Shown: in pieces, positions 51,244-62,150 of the stretch
Numbering within the stretch: position 1 is the first letter of the stretch
Layout: every line of letters begins with the position of its first letter
Assembly (NCBI GenBank): GCA_907163375.1
Contig: CAJQUW010015384.1
Span: 248,001-312,000, forward strand
Source of the DNA: Prostheceraeus crozeri
Taxonomy: Eukaryota; Platyhelminthes; Polycladida; Euryleptidae
Direction of reading: 5' to 3'
Length of the DNA: 64,000 nt
Notes under the pieces: generated by a model
Seen by the model: the letters and a program-made list of their open reading frames with translations, nothing else
Database searches by the model: none
Told to the model about the DNA's origin: nothing
Program-made: the position numbers and the translations under genes

Positions 51244-53207
51244 TAAGAATAAAGTTCTATCTGTTTGTATGTTAGAAATAAAGTTCTATCTGTTTATATG
51301 TTAGAAATAAAAAATGAAGGTTCACCAATTTACAAGTTAAGAATAAAGTTTTATCTGCTTGTATGTCAGAAATGAAATAAAGTTTCACCAGTTTAAAAGT
51401 TAAAAATAACGTTTCAATAATGTGTACGTTAGAAACAAAGTTTCAACCGTTTACAAGTTAAAAATAAAGTTTCAATAGTTTACAAGTTCAGAATAAAGTT
51501 TCAATAGTGTGTATGTTAAGAATAAAGTTTTATCTGTTTGTATGTTAGAAGTAGAATGAAGTTTCATCAGTTTACAAGTAAAGAATAAAGTTCTATCTGT
51601 CTGTATGTTAGAAATAAAATGAAGTTACATCAGTTTACAAGTTAAGAATAAAGTTCTATCTGTTTGTATGTTAGAAATAAAACAAAGTTTCAACCGTTAA
51701 CAAGTTAAAAATAAAGTTTCAATAGTTTGCAAGTTAAAACTAATGTTTCAATAGTGCGTATGTTAAGAATAAAGTTTTATCTGTTTTGTATGTTAGAAAT
51801 AGAATGACGTTTCACCAGTTTACAAGTTAAGAATAAAGTTCTATGTGTTTATATGTTAGAAATAAAATGAAGTTTCATCAGTTTAAGAGTTAAAAATAAA
51901 GTTTCAATAGTGTGTATGTTAAGAATAAAGTTCTATCTGTTTATATGTTAGAAATAGAATGAAGTTTCACCAGTTTACAAGTTAAGAATAAAGTTCTATC
52001 TGTTTGTATGTTAGAAATAAAACAAAGTTTCAACCGTTAACAAGTTAAAAATAAAGTTTCAATAGTTTGCAAGTTAAAACTAATGTTTCAATAGTGCATA
52101 TGTTAAGAAAAAAGTTTTATCTGTTTGTATGTTAGAAATAGAATGAAGTTTCACCAGTTTACAAGCTAAGAATAAAGTTCTATCTGTTTATATGTTAGAT
52201 ATAAAATGAAGTTTCATGAGTTTACAAGTTAAGAATAAAGTTTCAATAGTTTACAAGTTACAAATAAAGTTTCAATAGTGTGTACGTTAGAAATAAAGTT
52301 CTATTTGTTTATATGTTAGAAATAGAATGACGTTTCAACCGTTTACAAGTTAAAAATAAAGTTTCAATAGTTTACAAGTTCAGAATAAAGTTTCAATAGT
52401 GTGTATGTTAATAATAAAATTTTATCTGTTTGTATGTTAGAAATAGAATGAAGTTTCATCAGTTTACAAGTTAAGAATAAAGTTCTATCTGTTTGTATGT
52501 TAGAAATAAAACAAAGTTTCAACCGTTAACAAGTTAAAAATAAAGTTTCAATAGTTTGCAAGTTAAAACTAATGTTTCAATAGTGCATATGTTAAGAATA
52601 AAGTTTTATCTGTTTGTATGATAGAAAGAAAACAAAGTTTCAACCGTTTACAAGTTAAAAATAAAGTTTCAATAGTTTACAAGTTACAAATAAAGTTTCA
52701 ATAGTGTGTACGTTAGAAATAAAGTTCTATTTGTTTATATGTTAGAAATAGAATGACGTTTCACCAGTTTACAAGTTAAGAATAAAGTTCTATCTGTTTA
52801 TATGTTAGAAATAAAATGAAGTTTCATCAGTTTACAAGTTAAGACTAAAGTTCTATCTGTTTGTATGTTAGAAATAAAACAAAGTTTCAACCGTTAACAA
52901 GTTAAAAATAAAGTTTCAATAGTTTGCAAGTTAAGAATAAAGTTTCAATAGTGTGTACGATAGAAATAAAGTTCTATTTGTTTATATGTTAGAAATAGAA
53001 TGAAGTTTCACCAGTTTACAAGTTAAGAATAAAGTTCTATCTGTTTATATGTTAGAAATAAAATGAAGTTACATCAGTTTACAAGTTAAGAGTAAAGTTC
53101 TATCTGTTTGTATGTTAGAAATAAAACAAAGTTTCAACCGTTAACAAGTTAAAAATAAAGTTTCAATAGTTTGCAAGTTAAAACTAATTTTTCACCAGTT
53201 GGCAAGT
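51244..53207 (+). repeat. 1964-bp tandem duplication, copy 2
   Basis: I noticed only three differences from copy 1: AGAAGTAGAATG near 51550, TTAGATATAAAATG near 52198, and CAATAGTGTG near 52278 where copy 1 has CAATAGCGTG near 50314. That is about 99.8% identity. At 53208 the sequence returns to the downstream HOR, as expected for a simple tandem duplication. Confidence 0.92.
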
Positions 53208-53703
53208 TAAGAATAAAGTTTTATCTGTTTGTATGATAGAAATAAAACAAAGTTTCAACCGTTTACAAGTTAAGAATAAAGTTTCAATGGTTTACAAGTT
53301 AAAAATAAAGTTTCAATAGTGTGCATGTTCAGAATAAAGTTCTATCTGTTTATATGTTAGAAATAGAATGACATTTCACCAGTTTACAAGTTAAGAATAA
53401 AGTTCTATCTGTTTATATGCTAGAAATAAAATGAAGTTTCATCAGTTTACAAGTTAAGAATAAAGTTCTATCTGTTTGTATGTTAGAAATAAAACAAAGT
53501 TTCAACCGTTAACAAGTTAAAAATAAAGTTTCAATAGTTTGCAAGTTAAAACTAATGTTTGAATAGTGCGTATGTTAAGAATAAAGTTTTATCTGTTTTG
53601 TATGTTAGAAATAAAATGAAGCTTCACCTGTTTACAAGCTAAGAATAAAGTTTTATCTGCTTGTATGTCAGAAATGAAATAAAGTTTCACCAGTTTAAGA
53701 GTT

Positions 53704-56508
53704 AAAAATAAAGTTTCAATAGTGGGTATGTTAAGAATAAAGTTCTATCTGTTTATATGTTAGAAATAGAATGAAGTTTCACCAGTTTACAAGTTAAGAA
53801 TAAAGTTCTATCTGTTTGTATGTTAGAAATAAAGTTCTATCTGTTTATATGTTAGAAATAAAAAATGAAGGTTCACCAATTTACAAGTTAAGAATAAAGT
53901 TTTATCTGCTTGTATGTCAGAAATGAAATAAAGTTTCACCAGTTTAAAAGTTAAAAATAACGTTTCAATAATGTGTACGTTAGAAACAAAGTTTCAACCG
54001 TTTACAAGTTAAAAATAAAGTTTCAATAGTTTACAAGTTCAGAATAAAGTTTCAATAGTGTGTATGTTAAGAATAAAGTTTTATCTGTTTGTATGTTAGA
54101 AATAGAATGAAGTTTCATCAGTTTACAAGTTAAGAATAAAGTTCTATCTGTCTGTATGTTAGAAATAAAATGAAGTTACATCAGTTTACAAGTTAAGAAT
54201 AAAGTTCTATCTGTTTGTATGTTAGAAATAAAACAAAGTTTCAACCGTTAACAAGTTAAAAATAAAGTTTCAATAGTTTGCAAGTTAAAACTAATGTTTC
54301 AATAGTGCGTATGTTAAGAATAAAGTTTTATCTGTTTTGTATGTTAGAAATAGAATGACGTTTCACCAGTTTACAAGTTAAGAATAAAGTTCTATGTGTT
54401 TATATGTTAGAAATAAAATGAAGTTTCATCAGTTTACAAGTTAAGACTAAAGTTCTATCTGTTTGTATGTTAGAAATAAAACAAAGTTTCAACCGTTAAC
54501 AAGTTAAAAATCAAGTTTCAATAGTTTGCAAGTTAAGAATAAAGTATCAATAGTGTGTACGATAGAAATAAAGTTCTATTTGTTTATATGTTAGAAATAG
54601 AATGAAGTTTCACCAGTTTACAAGTTAAGAATAAAGTTCTATCTGTTTATATGTTAGAAATAAAACAAAGTTTCAACCGTTAACAAGTTAAAAATCAAGT
54701 TTCAATAGTTTGCAAGTTAAAAATAAAGTTTCAATAGTGTGCATGTTCAGAATAAAGTTCTATCTGTTTATATGTTAGAAATAGAATGACATTTCACCAG
54801 TTTACAAGTTAAGACTAAAGTTCTATCTGTTTATATGCTAGAAATAAAATGAAGTTTCATCAGTTTACAAGTTAAGAATAAAGTTCTATCTGTTTGTATG
54901 TTAGAAATAAAACAAAGTTTCAACCGTTAACAAGTTAAAAATAAAGTTTCAATAGTTTGCAAGTTAAAACTAATGTTTCAATAGTGCGTATGTTAAGAAT
55001 AAAGTTTTATCTGTTTTGTATGTTAGAAATAAAATGAAGCTTCACCTGTTTACAAGCTAAGAATAAAGTTTTATCTGCTTGTATGTCAGAAATGAAATGA
55101 AGTTTCACCAGTTTAAGAGTTAAAAATAAAGTTTCAATAGTGTGTATGTTAAGAATAAAGTTCTATCTGTTTATATGTTAGAAATAGAATGAAGTTTCAC
55201 CAGTTTACAAGTTAAGAATAAAGTTCTATCTGTTTGTATGTTAGAAATAAAGTTCTATCTGTTTATATGTTAGAAATAAAAAATGAAGGTTCACCAATTT
55301 ACAAGTTAAGAATAAAGTTTTATCTGCTTGTATGCCAGAAATGAAATAAAGTTTCACCAGTTTAAAAGTTAAAAATAAAGTTTCAATAATGTGTACGTTA
55401 GAAACAAAGTTTCAACCGTTTACAAGTTAAAAATAAAGTTTCAATTGTTTACAAGTTAAAAATAAAGTTTCAATAGTGTGCATGTTCAGAATAAAGTTCT
55501 CTCTGTTTATATGTTAGAAATAGAATGACATTTCACTAGTTTACAAGTTAAGAATAAAGTTCTATCTGTTTATATGCTAGAAATAAAATGAAGTTTCATC
55601 AGTTTACAAGTTAAGAATAGAGTTCTATCTGTTTGTGTGTTAGAAATAAAACAAAGTTTCAACCGTTAACAAGTTAAAAATAAAGTTTCAATAGTTTGCA
55701 AGTTAAAACTAATGTTTCAATAGTGCGTATGTTAAGAATAAAGTTTTATCTGTTTGTATGTTAGAAATAAAATGAAGCTTCACCTGTTTACAAGCAAAGA
55801 ATAAAGTTTTATCTGCTTGTATGTCAGAAATGAAATAAAGTTTCACCAGTTTAAGAGTTAAAAATAAAGTTTCAATAGTGTGTATGTTAAGAATAAAGTT
55901 CTATCCGTTTATATGTTAGAAATAGAATGAAGTTTCACCAGTTTACAAGTTAAGAATAAAGTTCTATCTGTTTGTATGTTAGAAATAAAACAAAGTTTCA
56001 ACCGTTAACAAGTTAAAAATAAAGTTTCAATAGTTTGCAAGTTAAAACTAATGTTTCAATAGTGCATATGTTAAGAATAAAGTTTTATCTGTTTGTATGT
56101 TAGAAATAGAATGAAGTTTCACCAGTTTACAAGCTAAGAATAAAGTTCTATCTGTTTATATGTTAGAAATAAAATGAAGTTTCATGAGTTTACAAGTTAA
56201 GAATAAAGTTCTATCTGTTTGTATGTTAGAAATAAAACAAAGTTTCAACCGTTAACAAGTTAAAAATAAAGTTTCAATAGTTTGCAAGTTCAGAATAAAG
56301 TTTCAATAGTGTGTATGTTAATAATAAAATTTTATCTGTTTGTATGTTAGAAATAGAATGAAGTTTCATCAGTTTACAAGTTAAGAATAAAGTTCTATCT
56401 GTCTGTATGTTAGAAATAAAATGAAGTTACATCAGTTTACAAGTTAAGAATAAAGTTCTATCTGTTTGTATGTTAGAAATAAAACAAAGTTTCAACCGTT
56501 AACAAGTT
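53704..56508 (+). repeat. 2805-bp tandem duplication, copy 1
   Basis: Repeated at about 56509-59313. Anchors: AGTGGGTATG at 53721 and 56526, TGAAGG at 53866 and 56671 and again at 55284 and 58089, and AGTGCATATG at 56061 and 58866. The rare variants CTATCCGTTT, GTTCTCTCTG, CAAGCAAAGAAT and AAAGTATCAATAG sit at matching places. The length fits 91 monomers. I saw no difference at the sites compared. Confidence 0.92.
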
Positions 56509-59313
56509 AAAAATAAAGTTTCAATAGTGGGTATGTTAAGAATAAAGTTCTATCTGTTTATATGTTAGAAATAGAATGAAGTTTCACCAGTTTACAAGTT
56601 AAGAATAAAGTTCTATCTGTTTGTATGTTAGAAATAAAGTTCTATCTGTTTATATGTTAGAAATAAAAAATGAAGGTTCACCAATTTACAAGTTAAGAAT
56701 AAAGTTTTATCTGCTTGTATGTCAGAAATGAAATAAAGTTTCACCAGTTTAAAAGTTAAAAATAACGTTTCAATAATGTGTACGTTAGAAACAAAGTTTC
56801 AACCGTTTACAAGTTAAAAATAAAGTTTCAATAGTTTACAAGTTCAGAATAAAGTTTCAATAGTGTGTATGTTAAGAATAAAGTTTTATCTGTTTGTATG
56901 TTAGAAATAGAATGAAGTTTCATCAGTTTACAAGTTAAGAATAAAGTTCTATCTGTCTGTATGTTAGAAATAAAATGAAGTTACATCAGTTTACAAGTTA
57001 AGAATAAAGTTCTATCTGTTTGTATGTTAGAAATAAAACAAAGTTTCAACCGTTAACAAGTTAAAAATAAAGTTTCAATAGTTTGCAAGTTAAAACTAAT
57101 GTTTCAATAGTGCGTATGTTAAGAATAAAGTTTTATCTGTTTTGTATGTTAGAAATAGAATGACGTTTCACCAGTTTACAAGTTAAGAATAAAGTTCTAT
57201 GTGTTTATATGTTAGAAATAAAATGAAGTTTCATCAGTTTACAAGTTAAGACTAAAGTTCTATCTGTTTGTATGTTAGAAATAAAACAAAGTTTCAACCG
57301 TTAACAAGTTAAAAATCAAGTTTCAATAGTTTGCAAGTTAAGAATAAAGTATCAATAGTGTGTACGATAGAAATAAAGTTCTATTTGTTTATATGTTAGA
57401 AATAGAATGAAGTTTCACCAGTTTACAAGTTAAGAATAAAGTTCTATCTGTTTATATGTTAGAAATAAAACAAAGTTTCAACCGTTAACAAGTTAAAAAT
57501 CAAGTTTCAATAGTTTGCAAGTTAAAAATAAAGTTTCAATAGTGTGCATGTTCAGAATAAAGTTCTATCTGTTTATATGTTAGAAATAGAATGACATTTC
57601 ACCAGTTTACAAGTTAAGACTAAAGTTCTATCTGTTTATATGCTAGAAATAAAATGAAGTTTCATCAGTTTACAAGTTAAGAATAAAGTTCTATCTGTTT
57701 GTATGTTAGAAATAAAACAAAGTTTCAACCGTTAACAAGTTAAAAATAAAGTTTCAATAGTTTGCAAGTTAAAACTAATGTTTCAATAGTGCGTATGTTA
57801 AGAATAAAGTTTTATCTGTTTTGTATGTTAGAAATAAAATGAAGCTTCACCTGTTTACAAGCTAAGAATAAAGTTTTATCTGCTTGTATGTCAGAAATGA
57901 AATGAAGTTTCACCAGTTTAAGAGTTAAAAATAAAGTTTCAATAGTGTGTATGTTAAGAATAAAGTTCTATCTGTTTATATGTTAGAAATAGAATGAAGT
58001 TTCACCAGTTTACAAGTTAAGAATAAAGTTCTATCTGTTTGTATGTTAGAAATAAAGTTCTATCTGTTTATATGTTAGAAATAAAAAATGAAGGTTCACC
58101 AATTTACAAGTTAAGAATAAAGTTTTATCTGCTTGTATGCCAGAAATGAAATAAAGTTTCACCAGTTTAAAAGTTAAAAATAAAGTTTCAATAATGTGTA
58201 CGTTAGAAACAAAGTTTCAACCGTTTACAAGTTAAAAATAAAGTTTCAATTGTTTACAAGTTAAAAATAAAGTTTCAATAGTGTGCATGTTCAGAATAAA
58301 GTTCTCTCTGTTTATATGTTAGAAATAGAATGACATTTCACTAGTTTACAAGTTAAGAATAAAGTTCTATCTGTTTATATGCTAGAAATAAAATGAAGTT
58401 TCATCAGTTTACAAGTTAAGAATAGAGTTCTATCTGTTTGTGTGTTAGAAATAAAACAAAGTTTCAACCGTTAACAAGTTAAAAATAAAGTTTCAATAGT
58501 TTGCAAGTTAAAACTAATGTTTCAATAGTGCGTATGTTAAGAATAAAGTTTTATCTGTTTGTATGTTAGAAATAAAATGAAGCTTCACCTGTTTACAAGC
58601 AAAGAATAAAGTTTTATCTGCTTGTATGTCAGAAATGAAATAAAGTTTCACCAGTTTAAGAGTTAAAAATAAAGTTTCAATAGTGTGTATGTTAAGAATA
58701 AAGTTCTATCCGTTTATATGTTAGAAATAGAATGAAGTTTCACCAGTTTACAAGTTAAGAATAAAGTTCTATCTGTTTGTATGTTAGAAATAAAACAAAG
58801 TTTCAACCGTTAACAAGTTAAAAATAAAGTTTCAATAGTTTGCAAGTTAAAACTAATGTTTCAATAGTGCATATGTTAAGAATAAAGTTTTATCTGTTTG
58901 TATGTTAGAAATAGAATGAAGTTTCACCAGTTTACAAGCTAAGAATAAAGTTCTATCTGTTTATATGTTAGAAATAAAATGAAGTTTCATGAGTTTACAA
59001 GTTAAGAATAAAGTTCTATCTGTTTGTATGTTAGAAATAAAACAAAGTTTCAACCGTTAACAAGTTAAAAATAAAGTTTCAATAGTTTGCAAGTTCAGAA
59101 TAAAGTTTCAATAGTGTGTATGTTAATAATAAAATTTTATCTGTTTGTATGTTAGAAATAGAATGAAGTTTCATCAGTTTACAAGTTAAGAATAAAGTTC
59201 TATCTGTCTGTATGTTAGAAATAAAATGAAGTTACATCAGTTTACAAGTTAAGAATAAAGTTCTATCTGTTTGTATGTTAGAAATAAAACAAAGTTTCAA
59301 CCGTTAACAAGTT
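56509..59313 (+). repeat. 2805-bp tandem duplication, copy 2
   Basis: Sister of 53704-56508. The junction lies within GTTAAAAATAAAGTTTCAAT, 20 bases common to both flanks, so the exact breakpoint cannot be placed. The AACAAG flank of one monomer is joined to the GTGGGTATG half of another. Confidence 0.92.
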
Positions 59314-59856
59314 AAAAATAAAGTTTCAATAGTTTGCAAGTTAAAACTAATGTTTCACCAGTTGGCAAGTTAAGAATAAAGTTTTATCTGTTTGTATGAT
59401 AGAAAGAAAACAAAGTTTCAACCGTTTACAAGTTAAAAATAAAGTTTCAATAGTTTACAAGTTACAAATAAAGTTTCAATAGTGTGTACGTTAGAAATAA
59501 AGTTCTATTTGTTTATATGTTAGAAATAGAATGACGTTTCACCAGTTTACAAGTTAAGAATAAAGTTCTATCTGTTTATATGTTAGAAATAAAATGAAGT
59601 TTCATCAGTTTACAAGTTAAGACTAAAGTTCTATCTGTTTGTATGTTAGAAATAAAACAAAGTTTCAACCGTTAACAAGTTAAAAATAAAGTTTCAATAG
59701 TTTGCAAGTTAAGAATAAAGTTTCAATAGTGTGTACGATAGAAATAAAGTTCTATTTGTTTATATGTTAGAAATAGAATGAAGTTTCACCAGTTTACAAG
59801 TTAAGAATAAAGTTCTATCTGTTTATATGTTAGAAATAAAATGAAGTTACATCAGT

Positions 59857-61390
59857 TTACAAGTTAAGAATAAAGTTCTATCTGTTTGTATGTTAGAAAT
59901 AAAACAAAGTTTCAACCGTTAACAAGTTAAAAATAAAGTTTCAATAGTTTGCAAGTTAAAACTAATGTTTCAATAGTGCGTATGTTAAGAATAAAGTTTT
60001 ATCTGTTTTGTATGTTAGAAATAAAATGAAGTTTCACCTGTTTACAAGCTAAGAATAAAGTTTTATCTGCTTGTATGTCAGAAATGAAATAAAGTTTCAC
60101 CAGTTTAAGAGTTAAAAATAAAGTTTCAATAGTGTGTATGTTAAGAATAAAGTTCTATCTGTTTATATGTTAGAAATAGAATGAAGTTTCACCAGTTTAC
60201 AAGTTAAGAATAAAGTTCTATCTGTTTGTATGTTAGAAATAAAGTTCTATCTGTTTATATGTTAGAAATAAAAAATGAAGGTTCACCAATTTACAAGTTA
60301 AGAATAAAGTTTTATCTGCTTGTATGCCAGAAATGAAATAAAGTTTCACCAGTTTAAAAGTTAAAAATAAAGTTTCAATAATGTGTACGTTAGAAACAAA
60401 GTTTCAACCGTTTACAAGTTAAAAATAAAGTTTCAATTGTTTACAAGTTAAAAATAAAGTTTCAATAGTGTGCATGTTCAGAATAAAGTTCTCTCTGTTT
60501 ATATGTTAGAAATAGAATGACATTTCACTAGTTTACAAGTTAAGAATAAAGTTCTATCTGTTTATATGCTAGAAATAAAATGAAGTTTCATCAGTTTACA
60601 AGTTAAGAATAGAGTTCTATCTGTTTGTGTGTTAGAAATAAAACAAAGTTTCAACCGTTAACAAGTTAAAAATAAAGTTTCAATAGTTTGCAAGTTAAAA
60701 CTAATGTTTCAATAGTGCGTATGTTAAGAATAAAGTTTTATCTGTTTGTATGTTAGAAATAAAATGAAGCTTCACCTGTTTACAAGCAAAGAATAAAGTT
60801 TTATCTGCTTGTATGTCAGAAATGAAATAAAGTTTCACCAGTTTAAGAGTTAAAAATAAAGTTTCAATAGTGTGTATGTTAAGAATAAAGTTCTATCTGT
60901 TTATATGTTAGAAATAGAATGAAGTTTCACCAGTTTACAAGTTAAGAATAAAGTTCTATCTGTTTGTATGTTAGAAATAAAACAAAGTTTCAACCGTTAA
61001 CAAGTTAAAAATAAAGTTTCAATAGTTTCCAAGTTAAAAATAAAGTTTCAATAGTGCATATGTTAAGAAAAAAGTTTTATCTGTTTGTATGTTAGAAATA
61101 GAATGAAGTTTCACCAGTTTACAAGCTAAGAATAAAGTTCTATCTGTTTATATGTTAGAAATAAAATGAAGTTTCATGAGTTTACAAGTTAAGAATAAAG
61201 TTCTATCTGTTTGTATGTTAGAAATAAAACAAAGTTTCAACCGTTAACAAGTTAAAAATAAAGTTTCAATAGTTTGCAAGTTCAGAATAAAGTTTCAATA
61301 GTGTGTATGTTAATAATAAAATTTTATCTGTTTGTATGTTAGAAATAGAATGAAGTTTCATCAGTTTACAAGTTAAGAATAAAGTTCTAT
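59857..61390 (+). repeat. 2187-bp offset copy of 57670-59203
   Basis: A third round of the same lineage. Anchors: TGAAGG at 58089 and 60276, and AGTGCATATG at 58866 and 61053. Differences include AAGTTTCACCTG near 60027 for AAGCTTCACCTG, and TTTCCAAGTTAAAAAT near 61027 for TTTGCAAGTTAAAACT. Confidence 0.85.
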
Positions 61391-61782
61391 CTGTTTATAT
61401 GTTAGAAATAAAATGAAGTTTCATCAGTTTACAAGTTAAGACTAAAGTTCTATCTGTTTGTATGTTAGAAATAAAACAAAGTTTCAACCGTTAACAAGTT
61501 AAAAATAAAGTTTCAATAGTTTGCAAGTTAAGAATAAAGTTTCAATAGTGTGTACGATAGAAATAAAGTTCTATTTGTTTATATGTTAGAAATAGAATGA
61601 AGTTTCACCAGTTTACAAGTTAAGAATAAAGTTCTATCTGTTTATATGTTAGAAATAAAATGAAGGTACATCAGTTTACAAGTTAAGAATAAAGTTCTAT
61701 CTGTTTGTATGTTAGAAATAAAACAAAGTTTCAACCGTTAACAAGTTAAAAATAAAGTTTCAATAGTTTGCAAGTTAAAACT

Positions 61783-62150
61783 AATTTTTCACCAGTTGGC
61801 AAGTTAAGAATAAAGTTTTATCTGTTTGTATGATAGAAATAAAACAAAGTTTCAACCGTTTACAAGTTAAGAATAAAGTTTCAATAGTTTACAAGTTAAA
61901 AATAAAGTTTCAATAGTGTGCATGTTCAGAATAAAGTTCTATCTGTTTATATGTTAGAAATAGAATGACATTTCACCAGTTTACAAGTTAAGAATAAAGT
62001 TCTATCTGTTTATATGCTAGAAATAAAATGAAGTTTCATCAGTTTACAAGTTAAGAATAAAGTTCTATCTGTTTGTATGTTAGAAATAAAACAAAGTTTC
62101 AACCGTTAACAAGTTAAAAATAAAGTTTCAATAGTTTGCAAGTTAAAACT
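61783..62150 (+). repeat. 368-bp HOR unit gained or lost between sister segments
   Basis: GACTAAAG at 59621 and 61440 is 1819 bp apart. TGTTTTGTATG at 60004 and 62191 is 2187 bp apart. The step is exactly 368 bp, one full 12-monomer HOR, and lies between AATTTTTCACCAG and TTTGAATAGTGCG. Clean gain or loss of a complete HOR outside the registered region shows that the 368-bp unit underlies the mixed HORs too. Confidence 0.82.
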
